Shown here one piece after another: positions 43,747-55,577 of a DNA stretch of 64,000 bases; position 1 is the first letter of the stretch; each line of letters starts with the position of its first letter. A program made the position numbers and the translations under genes. This stretch comes from Thalassia testudinum. Lineage: Eukaryota; Streptophyta; Magnoliopsida; Alismatales; Hydrocharitaceae. The stretch is taken from assembly GCA_037157565.1 (NCBI GenBank), contig JAZHRO010000013.1:112482001-112546000 (forward strand), given 5' to 3'. Under the pieces are notes generated by a model, which saw only the letters and a list, made by a program, of their open reading frames with translations, did not search any database and had not been told where the DNA came from.

Positions 43747-43966
43747 GTTTCCCATCCAGTTTTTGCCCAAGGACAGCCGCTATTGCATAATCAGAGACAT
43801 CACACATGATCTCAAAAGGGTGAGACCAATCTGGGATTTACAATATTGGTGCCTTGGTAACCAGATCACAAAGTGTCATATAGGCGCAAACACAATCGTC
43901 AAAGATTTGGAAGTTTACACCCTTAGAGAGGAGATTGGTAAGAGGTCAGGCTATCTTAGAGAAGTC
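43747..43966 (-). pseudogene. Element M: RNase H fragment
   Basis: The minus strand reads DFSKIA, then a stop and PLTNLLSKG, then HPFEIMCDVSDYAIAAVLGQ, the RT/RNase H junction of a gypsy pol (CDVS for the usual CDAS catalytic Asp). It is cut by B at 43966 and by H at 43747. It is the oldest layer seen, and its other part is 55474-55577. Confidence 0.8.
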
Positions 43967-44424
43967 TGATGAGCACACATAAATCCATGATAAATTGCTT
44001 ATTTATGATAGTTCCTAGGTTTCGCATTGCATATCATGTTATAAATATTGCATAACATCCATTGCATGGCATTTAGGATAGTGGTATGTTTTGTATATTA
44101 ATTCCTTCATTTTATATGGCTTGGGGGAAATGCAACATCCATACAAGTTTCGGATGGTAAATCCAACCATACGGATGGATCCAGAGCGACGATCGCAGTT
44201 CGACATCACAGGAATCATCTCGATTTGAGCACCGTGGCACCCTCTACAAGACGAAGAAGACGGATGGCCCAGATGGTTCCACATGGTGCCATCCAGACTG
44301 CCGACCATTGGCTAGTAGCCACTGCCCACAACCTTCATCATCCGTGCCCTTGAAACCTAGCCATTGGATCAAGATCCAACGGCTGGGAAGCGTCTGCACC
44401 AAACTCTCCTCGCAACACAAAGGT

Positions 44425-44492
44425 CGACGTGGAGCATTGGTTAATGTGGTGGTTCACAAGGTAGGGGTGTGGGTTCGAATCCCCATAGCGCC
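44425..44492 (+). other. tRNA-like cassette in the U3 of B (5' LTR copy)
   Basis: GTGGAGCATTGGTTAATG is box A-like. GTGGG-TTCGAAT-CCCCA is a perfect T-arm with an exact box B GGTTCGAATCC. TTCACAAGGTAGGGG sits where the anticodon and variable arms would be. The partner at 54341-54410 has GTGGCGCCTTGGTTGATGC and GGGTTTGAATCCCC. There is no convincing acceptor pairing. Confidence 0.6.
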
Positions 44493-44561
44493 CTCCCAAA
44501 CTCAAATCAGTCGCATGCATAGCAGCAACAGCAGTGCATGCAAAGCAGCAGTGGTAGTGTA

Positions 44562-44583
44562 GCATGTGCGCGCATGCGCACGC
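44562..44583. other. Perfect 22-nt alternating purine-pyrimidine run in B
   Basis: It runs from GCATGTGCG to GCGCACGC without a break in alternation, downstream of the tRNA-like cassette and upstream of the TATA box. It is a candidate Z-DNA former. Confidence 0.5.
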
Positions 44584-44854
44584 CTGCGCATGGCAGCGCC
44601 AACATAGCAGGGCACTACACGATAAGCACACGTGATGGGCGGCAGTGCAGTGCGGGTGCAAGTGCGGTTGGTGCCAATTTTCAGCGACAGCTGGGTTGAC
44701 CTACAGTGACGCTTACAGCCGTTGCTACTTCATTGCAAGCCAGCAGAGCCAGCTAAGGGCGTAAACAGATGTGAGCTGTCTATAGCAACGTTTCCAACGA
44801 TGGTCTAGAGGTCGCTAAAGGTCCTTTACCCATTTTTAGCCTCTTCTCCTCCAC

Positions 44855-44861
44855 TATAAAA
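44855..44861 (+). promoter_or_regulatory. TATA box of the B 5' LTR
   Basis: CCACTATAAAAGGACCTG. In the 3' LTR it has mutated to CACAATAAAAGG (near 54753). Confidence 0.7.
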
Positions 44862-45568
44862 GGACCTGCACCCCCTCCCTTCCAAGCCATCTCTACCTAC
44901 TCCACTCCCACCTACTCCCAAGCTCTAGTAAGCCTACCAACGCTCCATTAGAGCTTGTTCTCAAGCTCCCAAGGTGCCTATTATTATAGCAAACCTCTAC
45001 CCCACCAAATATTCCTCTAGCTTCCCATCCCCCTTCATAGGTGGCCTTGGAGCTATCCTCCCACCTCCATTCCAGTAGCAGATCATCTCCGTCTTCTCAC
45101 CTCCATTCTAGAGCCACGCAAAAGCTTTCCTCAACCTAACGTCCTCCTGCATCTCACCTCCGTCATCCCGCTCCTCACCTCCTTCGTTCGAGCTTCCGCC
45201 AGGTGTCGTCGTCTCGTGGAACAGTCGATTCGAGAGATTTCCTCTCACCCCCTTCTCTTTTTATGCTTTCATGGTTTATTGTAATTGACATTGGAAGTAA
45301 TATATATCAGATTTGTTCCACATCTCTATCTTGTGATACATTTGCTTGTTTTCTTACAAAAATACAAAAAAATAAAATAATCCTAAAATACCAAAAAGAA
45401 ACAAATCGAAGCGCAGTATTCACGTAAAGTAAACATTGCCTCCCTATTTCGACCTGGGACTCCCTTCGAGTTTCAGTATAAATTTTATTTAATTGACGTG
45501 TTTTGCAACTACGACGACAGGTTACTTGTAACCCCGATTTCTAACACGCGAAACACGTGCGACCATTT

Positions 45569-45586
45569 TGGCGTCGTTGCTAGGGT
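45569..45586 (+). other. PBS of element B (decayed)
   Basis: TGGCGTCGTTGCTAGGGT, 3 nt after the LTR. It compares with the intact tRNA-Asp type site in J; most changes are C-to-T at CpG or CpC positions. Confidence 0.75.
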
Positions 45587-45733
45587 GGCAACGGAATTTA
45601 TTTTATTGTTTATTGCATTTCTTTGCATTTACATAGCACTGACCCTTCTTGTCTTTGATCTACTGTCTTGCAGGTACCCTAGCATGGAGATCCAAGTGTG
45701 GTAGATCAGAGTAAAGTGTGGGTAGAGTACTCT

Positions 45734-46772
45734 GTAAGTGTCCCCCACATCCCCCACTAGTTCATTTCGCCACATGCATAATCAAAACCTAATCTACTTA
45801 GGTGTTTCCATAAACCCTAGGATAGAATTGTTTGTCTTGTTTGCCACCTTCACCCACCTCACCCCCGCATATAAAAAAATAAAAAAAAGGGATACTTTTT
45901 GTGGAACGAATCAATATACACACTCCATACACCCACATTAGAGGCACTTAATCGGACTTGATTTTCATCTACTCAACCGGGTTTCCGACCTGTGGACTCG
46001 GGACACGAATTCAACACATAAAATAGTAGAAATCATATTAGGTTAACCACTTTTTGTGTGGCTTAATCAGTGGTGCATTTGATCCAATAGATTGAATTGT
46101 TTGGGATGCACCACTTAAACTAAAAGAGGTTCATTTTCTAGCTGCCCCATAGGATTCAATAATTAGGTAAAGCCAGGCACTCCATATTTTTCTTGATTTC
46201 TAAAGGAAAATACTTGAACACGTGCTTTCAACAATAAACTTGGTTTGCCTCACAAAACTTGGTAGAAAACACCTAATATTTGAATCCTAATATCTATTAA
46301 GCAAGATTCGAACCCTAAAACTCACCTCGTCATTAATAATCTTGCTTGAAAACCTCTTGGTTGTGCACATTCACATGTTCTCAAACAAATCATTAAGGGC
46401 ACAACCCATTAAGGGCCCATCACATTCTAGAGCACCAATTTTCCAAGCCTAACTAAAATCAATTAGATGTTGGCCCAAAGGATTCATTCGCTTGTCGGGA
46501 TCCAAATTGAGATTATTCACGATTAACCTACTTATACTAGTCAATCTGATGTCTAGATAGGGGAGTAGCGTCAAACGACCGTAGTTGGGGGGTACACTAG
46601 GAACTGGTGGTGCAAGCCAAAGTAAGAACATTCTCCCCAATCCCGCCTTCTAACTGGTTGGATTGCCTGGACATAAATAGGGTAAATCATCCATAATCTT
46701 AGGACGGATTTTGAGAGTCAGCAGATGTTAGGCTACCCCATCAAAGGACAGGCATGTATTCTTGTGATGTAG
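45734..46772 (+). other. Putative leader intron of element B
   Basis: Consensus donor TCT/GTAAGT at 45734 and acceptor CTTGTGATGTAG/GG ending at 46772, 1039 bp, non-coding. It occupies the same place as in K and C. The gag ATG (46814) lies 41 bp downstream. Confidence 0.45.
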
Positions 46773-46813
46773 GGTCCCCTCTTTTCCCCGTCCTTCCGAA
46801 TTCCTTCCAGTGT

Positions 46814-48648
46814 ATGCTTGAGAGGAAGTCATTGAACCCTAGATTGGAAGGACCTTTAGACCATTCTAGGAGGCGGAGGTTGAGCTATAGCGAAGCCGAT
46901 CCCATGGCTGATCAACAACAACCTCCCCTGCCTCTGAACCAGTAGGAGCTGATTCAGAGGCAGTTGGAAGAATTGCAGCAACGGTTCCAACGTATGCATG
47001 GTCAGGGCGCTTGGCCCTTGAAGGATTTTTATGATCCTTCAAACTATGGGGAATGTCCCGACGTCATGAATCCCACCGAAGACATAGAAATCAAGCCCCA
47101 AGTCTTATGTTTGATTAAGCATTTCCATGGGCTTGGCTCGGAGGACCCATTCCAGCATCTGGAGGATCCGACCACTCTGGTTCAGACCACCAGAGCAAGG
47201 GATGTGAACGAAGAGTAAATGATCATGAGTCTTTTCCCCCACTCTCTTAGGGATAAGGCCGCACATTGGTACCGGACTATAGGATGGCCGATTGAAACTT
47301 GGGCTGCTCTTAAATCAGCTTTCTTGAAGAAATTCTTACCTATCAGAAGGACCAATGCCTTGCAACGGGCGATTACCACTTCCGCCCAGCGGCCGGGGGA
47401 ACCATTTCATGGTGCCTGGGAGCGATTCTAGGAACTTTTGAGGAAGTGTCCACACCACGAGATGCCGAAATGGCAACTCATGCAAATTTTCTATCACGGG
47501 TTGGTTGAGCAACTTCGTAATCACATGGACACGTCTTGCGGAGGCAATTTCCTCAACAGGGATGCAGATAAAACATATGACCTATTTGAGGAAATGAGTG
47601 AGAACTCCATTAATCACGCCTCCATGGATGCATTCAACTAGTCCCAACAACCTAGGTCAAGTGCTAATGAGATCCAGGATTCTCATTCATTTGACATGGA
47701 ATTAATTTGTAATAAACTAGATAAAATGGACTTGGTTGCTAAGAAAATAGAAGAATGGATGTCTGGGAATTCAAGAAACATTTCTTTGCCCACTCAATCC
47801 TAGAATTCGGGATTCCATTCCTCACGAGCTCCCACGGGGCGGGAATTCGTGAACCAACTCGATTCGGCTCAACTTATGAGCTAGGATTTCTCGGAACCAT
47901 ACAGGTTCCAAATTGGGACATTTGAAACCAGTTTTTCTGATCCTTCCTTCTCTTCATCCTCATTTTATGAGGATGCATATGCAATGCAGGAGAATGTTAG
48001 GTCCAACCCGTATTCCAACACTTTTAACTTGAGATGGAGGAACCACCCTAACTTCTCCTGGAAAAATCAAGGGCAACAGACCCAATCTCGACCTAGCAAC
48101 TATGCATCTCAAAAACCTATGAGTCAGGGTCAAGTGTACACCCAGTTGCCCCTGAGATGGTTAATCAGCCATCTTGGAATGCCCAACAATCCACAGGACA
48201 AGCTGATTTAAACTGGCAGATGGTGGAAATGCAAGGGTCCATGCTTCAACTTATGCAACAAATGAAGACATCCTTGGATAACTTTCAATCCAGGTTAATT
48301 GCAAACACTCGACAACCCGGATCCCTACCATCTCATCCCGTACCCAACTTGCATAATGTGAAAAATCAGGGCAATAGAGCCCAAGGGTACTGGAATCAAA
48401 GAGACCCACACACACATGCTCAGGTGGTTGAGCAGGGTCCCTCTTCTTCTTCCTCTGGTTACATGACCAACCAAGGCCCTCCAATCTTCACTAATCCACC
48501 TCATGACCCAAACCCTTATGCCTCTTTAAACTCTATCACCTTGAGAAGTGGGAAGCAGACCCAAAACCCTGAATTACCCTCTAGAAGTCAAAATCCTGGG
48601 GAGCTTGAGAAAGAGAAGGAGGAGGTTGAAGAAGAAAATAAGGCCTAG
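46814..48648 (+). pseudogene. Gag of element B
   Basis: It starts MLERKSLNPRLEGP like J gag. Capsid motifs: PFQHLEDPTTLVQT, DKAAHWYRT, FLKKFLPIRRTNALQ, RKCPHHEMPKWQLMQ, GGNFLNRDADKTYDLF, then NTFNLRWRNHPNFSW near 48016-48060. In-frame stops are at 46943-46945, 47216-47218, 47429-47431 and 47639-47641, with a frame change near 48150 and a stop at 48646-48648. No CCHC knuckle. Confidence 0.88.
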
Positions 48649-51600
48649 GGACCGAAAATTGAAAATTCCACCCATATCCCGTTCCCTAAGGCCCTATTGA
48701 AAACCAAGAAGAAGAAAACCCTAGACAGCAACGAGGAGCATCTGAATTTATTCAAGAGCATACAGATTAATATTCCGCTTCTCAATGCTATTAAGCACAT
48801 TCTGGCTTACGCTAAATTCTTGAAAGAACTGTGTACCCAAAAGCATAAGCCGAGAGAACCCACTCCAAGGAAGGTGATTCTCTCTGAGTAGGTAAGTTCT
48901 ATGATCCTGCATCACCTTCCTCAAAAGAAGAAAGATCTAGTTTCCCCCTTGATCTCATGCATTATTAGGGAATACACTTCTCATAGGGCACTATTGGACC
49001 TAGGTGAATCCATCAACCTAATCCCAACTTCTATTTATGAGGTTTGGGTTAGGTGAACTCAGGCCAACCTTAGTAACGCTACAATTAGCTGACCGATCAG
49101 TCACCACACTGAAAGGCGTTATTGAGGATGTAATTGTCAAGGTCAAGGATTTCTATTTTCCAGTAGATTTCCTCATCCTTGACAAGGATGTACCTAATGA
49201 TTTAAGGAACACGCCCATCATTCTGGGGCATCCATTCCTAGCAATCGCCAAGGCCAACATAAATTATGAAAGCGGTAGTATGGAGATCACCTTTGGGGAT
49301 AAGAAATTAACTCTAGATATTTTTAAGGTGATAAGAGGATTTAAGGATTGTGGATTCATTTAGGAACTCGAGGATCAAGATCTTGAGACGTGTATGACAA
49401 TCAATGCACTCAAGGACTCCATTAGCTTTAGCAAACCAACCCACAACCCTCCTCCATGGTAGACTTGCCACATCATGAAGAGGTTGTTAATTTTGTTCAT
49501 TCCCAGCCTCTTCCACTGGATCGTCTCAATGAATCTTCATCAACATCCTCCCTTCCTTCTATTCTAAACCCACCCCAGCTGGAATTAAAACCATTGCTGA
49601 AAAATTTAAAATATGAGTTCTTAGGACCTGAAAACATGCTCCCTGTGATTATTAGTGTTGATTTAACTAAGGAGCAAGAATTGAGGTTAATTAAGGTCCT
49701 TAAGAACAACAAGGAGGCAATTGGTTGGACCATCCATGACCTTAGGGGGATCGAGCCATCTTATTGTAACCATCGTATTTTCATGGAAGATGGATCCTGC
49801 CCTTCTCATGAAATGCAAAGGAGATTAAACTTGAATATGCGAGAAGTGGTTAAGGAGATAATCAAGTGGCTCGATGCTAGGATTATTTACCCAATCTCAG
49901 ATAGTCGGTGGGTTAGCCCCGTTCAGATTGTACCTAAGAAGGCAGGAATAACCATTATGACTAATGGGAAAGGGGAAACCTTCACCACTCATTCAGCTTC
50001 TACTTGGAGTCTGTATTGACCATAGGAAGTTGAACACAGTCACTAAAAAGGATCACTTTCCCTTGCCATTCATCGATCAAATCCTTGAAGGGTTAGCTGG
50101 GCAAAAATATTTTTGCTTCCTGGATGGTTATTCAGGATATAACCAAGTCCCTATCCATCTCAAAGACCAGGAAAAGACAACTTTCACATGTCCCTACGGA
50201 ACCTTTGCATTTCGTAGAATGCTGTTCGAGCTTTGCAATGCGCCTGCGACTTTTCAAAGGTGCATCTGGCCATCTTTTCTGACATGGTAGGAGATTGTCT
50301 TGAGGTGTTCATGGATGATTTCTCCATCTTTGGAGATTCTTTTGAGTCTTTCCTGGCCAACTTGGAATTGATCCTTCAGAGATGCATCAAAACACGGCTG
50401 GTCCTTAGCTGGGAAAAGAGCCACTTTATGACTCAAGACGACATCGTCCTGGGTCACGTGGTCTCTAGTCGGGTAATTGAAGTTGATAGAGCTAAAGTAG
50501 ATGCTATCTCTAGACGTCCTCCACCCACATCCATAAAACAGATTTGCTCTTTCCTTGGGCAGGTGGGTTTTTACAGAAGATTCATTAAGGATTTCTCGAA
50601 GGTTGCTCGGCCCTTGAGTAACCTTCTGGCCAAAGACACGCCATTCAAATTTGATGAATCATGCCGTAAGGCATTTGTTTTAATGAAAACGGTAGTCACC
50701 TGTGCCCCGATATTGTAACCATCGGTCTGGACAACCCCATTTGAGATTATGGCTGACGCATCTGATTATGCCGTCGGGGCTGTATTGGGTCAAAAGATTG
50801 ATAAAAAGCCCTCTATGATTTACTATGCTAGCAAAACTTTGGACGAAGCCCAGAGGAACAACACTATTACTAAAAAAGAATTGCTAGCCGTAGTTTTCAC
50901 TTTATAAAAATTCAGGGCTTATTTGTTAGGTTCTCATGTCATTATCTATACTAACCACTCAGCCTTGAAACATCTCTTGGCCTAAAATGATGCCAAACCT
51001 CGGCTAATTCACTGGATTCTGCTGCTTCAAGAGTTCGATCTTGAAATCGAGGATAAAGCTGGGGCACAAAATGTTGTGGCGGATCACCTCTCGAGAATCC
51101 TAATTGATTCTCCTCATCCAGATGTTTCGATCTCTGATAATTTTCTGGATGAAACTATCCTCCCAGTCTCGAGTATCTGAGCCCCCTGGTTTGCGGATAT
51201 TGTCAATTATTTGGCCATTGGTCAAATCCCCCAGGATTGGACCAAACAACAATGGGATAGACTTGTGTCTGAAGCTAAATGTTATTTTTTGGATGATCCC
51301 GAGCTGTACTACATTGGCACAGACCAGATTATTCGCCAATGCATCCTGGAAGTCGAGTTCCATAGCATACTTGAGTTCTGTCACACATCCACATGTGGTG
51401 GACACTTTTCCGGGAAAAGGACGGCCACAAAAATTTTGCAATCTGGATTCTATTGGCCATCATTATTCAAGGATGCCTAGGAATTCTCTAAGTCATGCAG
51501 CCAATGCCAGACACTCAGGAACATGGCTAAGAGACATATGATGCCCCTGAACCCAATCCTTTCCGTCAAAATTTTCAACATTTGGGGCATCGACTTTATG

Positions 51601-52473
51601 GGACCCTTCCCTCCTTCAATTGGACACCAGTATATTCTGGTCGTTGTTGATTACGTGTCCAAGTAGATTGAGGCAATTCCCACCCGGACCAATGACCACA
51701 AGGTGGTCATCGATTTTGTGAAAAGAAATATCTTCAGTCGGTTCGGGGTTAATAGGGCAATCATCAATGATGGTGGAACAGATTTCACTCATGCCTGATT
51801 TTGGAATTTACTGGGGAAATACGGGGTGAGCCATCGGATTTCCATACCTTACCACCCTCAGATGAAGGGATAGGCCGAGGTCTCCAATCGGGAGATCAAG
51901 AACATTTTGCAGAAAATCATTAGGCCTAATAGGAAGGACTGGACCCAAAAGCTAGATGATGCTCTTTGAGCTTACCGTACGACATACAAAACGCCCACTG
52001 GTATGTCTCCGTTCCATATGGTGTTTGGTAACGCATGTCACTTACCCGTAGAACTTGAACACCGGGCATTTTGGGCCATCAAGAAATGTAATATGGACCT
52101 TGAGTTGGCCGGGAAAACCAGGAAACTCCAACTATCTGAGTTGGAGGAGCTTCGAAATGATACTTATGAAAGCTCCAGAATCTATAAGGCAAGGACCAAA
52201 GCTCTCCATGACCAGATGATTTCACGTAAGAGCTTTGAGTCAAACTAGAAGGTCTGGCTTTTCGATTCTCTATTGAAGCTTTTTCCCGGTAAATTCAGGT
52301 CTAGGAGGGGTGGCCTATTCGTTATTGAGCGGATTTTCCCTAATGGGGCCGACGAAATCTCTGACCCAAAGACAGGTAATATTTTCAAGGTCAATGGATG
52401 GCGTCTTAAACCCTTTTTTGACCATGTGCTCCCTGAACTCGTCTTGGACAAGGTTGCTCTTACCTTGCCGTAA
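48649..52473 (+). pseudogene. Protease-RT-RNase H-integrase of element B
   Basis: Protease: LFKSIQINIPLLNAIK, a decayed active site near 48990-49005 (RALLDLGESINLIPT, Ala to Glu), FPVDFLILDKD and PIILGHPFLAIAKANINY. RT: RRLNLNMREVV, RIIYPISDSRWVSP, FMDDFSIFGDS near 50310. RNase H near 50745-51090 with several stops. Integrase: CHTSTCGGHFSGKR finger, WGIDFMGPFP core near 51590, AIINDGGTDFTH (Ser to Asn) and NREIKNIL near 51890. The C-terminal tail ends at TAA 52471-52473. Stops and shifts are frequent (for example 48889-48891, near 49030, 50716-50718 and 51478-51480). Its tail is nearly the same as the fragment at 1-237. Confidence 0.9.
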
Positions 52474-53886
52474 CCACCATGGGCTGATCATTGCCCAGCT
52501 GAAGGCACTAAACTCAGCACATGTAAAGACTGTTCCAAGCTGACCAGAGTCTCACGAAAACCAGGTGTTATTCTTCCACTTCTACTCTCCTACATGCTTT
52601 CATTTTTTTCACGATGAGGACATTGCAATAGCTAAGCATGGAGGGGTGGACATATTTTATAACCATTTTGTCAGCTGTAACAGTGTTTCCTATTATTTGA
52701 TTCTTGTTAAAAAAAATGAAAATTTGAAAAAGCTTAAAAAGAAATTAGAATTAGGAGATGAGAACTTAGGCATTAGGAGTTGTAAACTTTAGGAATTGAT
52801 ACTTTGAGGCCTGAATACTTAGACTCTTCAGGTCTTCAGGCTATTAGCCCGGGTGACCCCTCGAATGTGGACTAAGTCTTGAGTCCTTGCCAATTAGAAT
52901 TTATTTTAATTTGGTAAATAATTTGGGATGATAAGTATGTGACTTATCAACCCGCCCTTTGATTTGGGGAGACTTTAAGCCTAAGCATCTATACACATTC
53001 TTTTGCACTAACTCACTTTCTAGCGGTTCTTACGAAAATTGGGTAGCTAATGGACCAACATGGGTGGTATGGCTGGCAAGTTGTCATGGGTAACAGCTCA
53101 TCTGCCGGTTGTCCAAAACCCAGCCACAAGACCATCTTTGTTGTACTACCTTTAGGTAAATCTTATATTACAGAAGCCACCTACTTTAAAAGAAAGAGAA
53201 ACACTCACAAAGGAAAGAAAAAAAAAGAAAAAGGAGAAAATAAAAAATAATAAAGCCACACTTCACCGCACAAGTATGGCTGGCAATTGGTCGTGGGTAA
53301 CAGCACATTGGTCGGTTGTCCAGAGCCCAGCTCACAAAAAATAGCACAATAATTCCCAAAACACGTAGGGAAGAAGCGGGGAAGTAGAATAAATCGAGGA
53401 GATATACACTAGGTTCGCCCTTGTGTTGATCCCATAAATAAAAGTAGAGAGAAAGCTATCGATCGTAAAGATAAACCTTTAGGCAAGGTCACCTAGGGTC
53501 GTAGAAACCCGAAGTTTGTCTTAATGACTGTTTTGTGAGTCTATCACTTTTCCACAAAGATGCTTAGTACTTAGAGTCATTTTCGAGTCTTGGGCGGGTC
53601 GGGTAGCCGTAAAAAGTTATCCCGAAACTCTCAAACTCCAAAAGTACAAAACAAATTAGAAAAGAAAAAAAATAAGAAAAAAAATTTTAAATAAGGCGAG
53701 GGCTTGGATGGTTTGCATTTTGGTAGACACCCAAGCACTGATAAGTCTTTGTAATTAGGTCTTGGGGTTGAGATTTTCTACGGTAATCGATGAATTTTGC
53801 CTAAATAATCGAATCCTAATTCTACTTTTATACATAGCATTTAGGTTAATTTTGCTAGGGACTAGAAAAAAGTAAGCATGGGGGTA
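52474..53886 (+). other. 3' UTR of element B
   Basis: First purine tract CTAAGCATGGAGGGG near 52633-52647, second AAGTAAGCATGGGGG at 53870-53884. Two copies of the conserved motif at 53068-53130 and 53274-53337. A-rich stretches. It parallels 238-1653 throughout. Confidence 0.75.
53068..53337 (+). repeat. Two copies of the conserved 3' UTR motif (element B)
   Basis: Copies at 53068-53130 (GGTATGGCTGGCAAGTTGTC ... GTTGTCCAAAACCCAGCCAC) and 53274-53337 (AGTATGGCTGGCAATTGGTC ... GTTGTCCAGAGCCCAGCTC). GGCTGG at one end can pair with CCAG/AGCC at the other. Confidence 0.75.
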
Positions 53887-55468
53887 TGATGAACACACAT
53901 AAATTCATGACAAATTGCTTATTTATGATAGTTCCTAGGTTTAGCATTGCATATCATGTTATAAATATTGCATAACATCCATTGCATGGCATTTAGGATA
54001 GTTGTATGTTTTGTATATTAATTCCTTCATTCTATATGGCAAGGGGGCATTGCGACATCCATATGGGTTTCGGATGGTAAATCCGACCGTACGGATGGAT
54101 CCTGAGCGACGATCGTAGTTTGGCATCGCGAGAATCATCTCGATCTGAGAACCGTGGCACCCTCACAAGAAGAAGAAGACGGACGACCCAGATGGTGCCA
54201 CGTGGTGCCATCTGGACCGCCCACCATTGGCCAGCAGCCACCACTCACTCCCTTCATCATCCGCACCCTTGAATCCTAGCCGTCGGATAAAGATCCAACG
54301 ACTAGGAAGCATATGCACCAAACTCTCCTCGCGACACGAAGGTCGACGTGGCGCCTTGGTTGATGCGGTGATTCACAAGGAAGGGGCATGGGTTTGAATC
54401 CCCGCAACCCCCTCCCAATCTCAAATCAGCAGTATGCATAGCAGCAGCAGCAGCAATAGCGCAACGCGCGTGCACGCGCACGCCAGCGCATGGCAGCATG
54501 CACATAGCAAGGCATCGTGCGATCAGCGTGCATGATGGGCGGCAACGTAGCATGGGTGCAAGCACGGTTGGTGATGGCTTTCAGCAACAGCTGGGCTGAC
54601 CTATAGTGATGCTTACAGTCGTCGCTACTTCATTGCAAGCGAACAGAGCCAGCTAAGGGTGTAAGTGGATGTGAGTTGTCTACAGCAACGTTTCCAGCGA
54701 TGGTCTAGAGGTTGCTAAAGGTCCTTTATCCATTTTTAGCCTCTTCTCCTCCACAATAAAAGGACCTGCCCCCCTCCCATCCAAACCATCTCTACCTACT
54801 CTACTCCCACCTACTCCCAAGCTCTAGCAAACCTACCAACGCTCCATTAGAGCTTGTTCTCAAGCTCCCAAGGCACCTATTAGTATAGCGATCCTCTGCC
54901 CCACCAAATATTCCTCCAACTTTCCATCCCCCTTCACAGGTCGCCTTGGAGCTATCCTCCCACCTCCATTCCAATAGCAGATCATCTCCATCTTCTCGCC
55001 TCCATTCCGGAGCCACGCAAAAGCTTTCCTCAACCCGACGTCCACTTGCATCTCACCTCAGTCGTCCTGCTCCTCACCTCCTTCGTCCGAGCTTCCGCTA
55101 GGCACCATCGTCTCGCCGAACAGCCGATTCGGGAGATTTCCTCTCACCCTCCTCTCTTTTTATGCTTTCATAGTTTATTGTAATTGACATTGGAAGTAAT
55201 ATATATCAGATTTGTTCCACATCTCTATCTTGTGATACATTTGCTTATTTTCTTCTTACAAAAGTAAAAAAAAATAACAAAACCCTAAAATACCAAAAAG
55301 AAATGAATCGAAGTGTGGTTTTCATGTAAAGTAAATGTTCCCTCCCTGTGTTCAACCTGGGACTCCCTTGGAGTTTTGGTATAAATTTTATCTGATCGAT
55401 GTGTTTTGCAACTACGACGACAGGTTACTTGTAACCCCGATTTCTAACATGCAAAGCACGTGTGACCA
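53887..55468 (+). repeat. 3' LTR of element B
   Basis: TGATGAACAC...GTGACCA, 1582 bp. It has an intact G-box palindrome around CACGTG at 54199-54204, a tRNA-like cassette at 54341-54410, and a mutated TATA. It is followed at once by TSD AAGTC. Confidence 0.92.
54341..54410 (+). other. tRNA-like cassette in the U3 of B (3' LTR copy)
   Basis: GTGGCGCCTTGGTTGATGC (box A-like) and GGGTTTGAATCCCC (box B with one change). Partner of 44425-44492. Confidence 0.55.
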
Positions 55469-55473
55469 AAGTC

Positions 55474-55577
55474 CACTATAAAGCAGCAATAGAAACCAAC
55501 ATGCCCGAGAAACGATCCAATTTGCTTAAATGAGGAAGGCAATGGAAAGTCAAAAATCAATTTTACCTTTGCACGAT
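55474..55577 (-). pseudogene. Element M: RT C-terminal fragment
   Basis: The minus strand reads NRAKVKLIFDFPLPSS, KQIGSFLGHVGFYCCF, IVDF, the end of the gypsy RT connecting to RNase H. It is bounded by C (55578) and B (55468). It continues in frame into 43966-43747 when B and its duplicated 5 bp are removed. Confidence 0.8.

Larger units (their letters stand above)
43967..45565 (+). repeat. 5' LTR of element B
   Basis: TGATGAGCAC...GCGACCA. U3 contains the conserved block CCATACGGATGGATCCAGAGCG near 44165, a decayed G-box (CACATG, 44279), a tRNA-like cassette (44425-44492) and a Z-DNA-prone run (44562-44583). It also has inverted AGTGACG / CGTTGCTA and GCGATGG / TCGCTAAAGG motifs (44700-44822) and a TATA box (44855-44861). 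U5 has GACCTGGGACTCCCTTCGAG near 45450. Confidence 0.92.
43967..55468 (+). mobile_element. Element B: complete but decayed Athila-like retrotransposon
   Basis: LTRs at 43967-45565 (1599 bp) and 53887-55468 (1582 bp) have a perfect TSD AAGTC (43962-43966 and 55469-55473). The order is PBS, leader, gag, pol, 3' UTR, PPT. Removing B rejoins M's RT on the minus strand in frame (FIVDFSKIA). Coding regions carry many stops. It belongs to the same family as A. Confidence 0.95.

Noticed and set aside
43709..43969. Plus-strand 86-codon frame next to element B
   Set aside because: It is the shadow of the minus-strand RNase H fragment of M.
44425..44492. A functional tRNA gene
   Set aside because: The T-arm and box B are good, but the acceptor stem does not pair, the anticodon arm is not convincing, and the same sequence sits in both LTRs.
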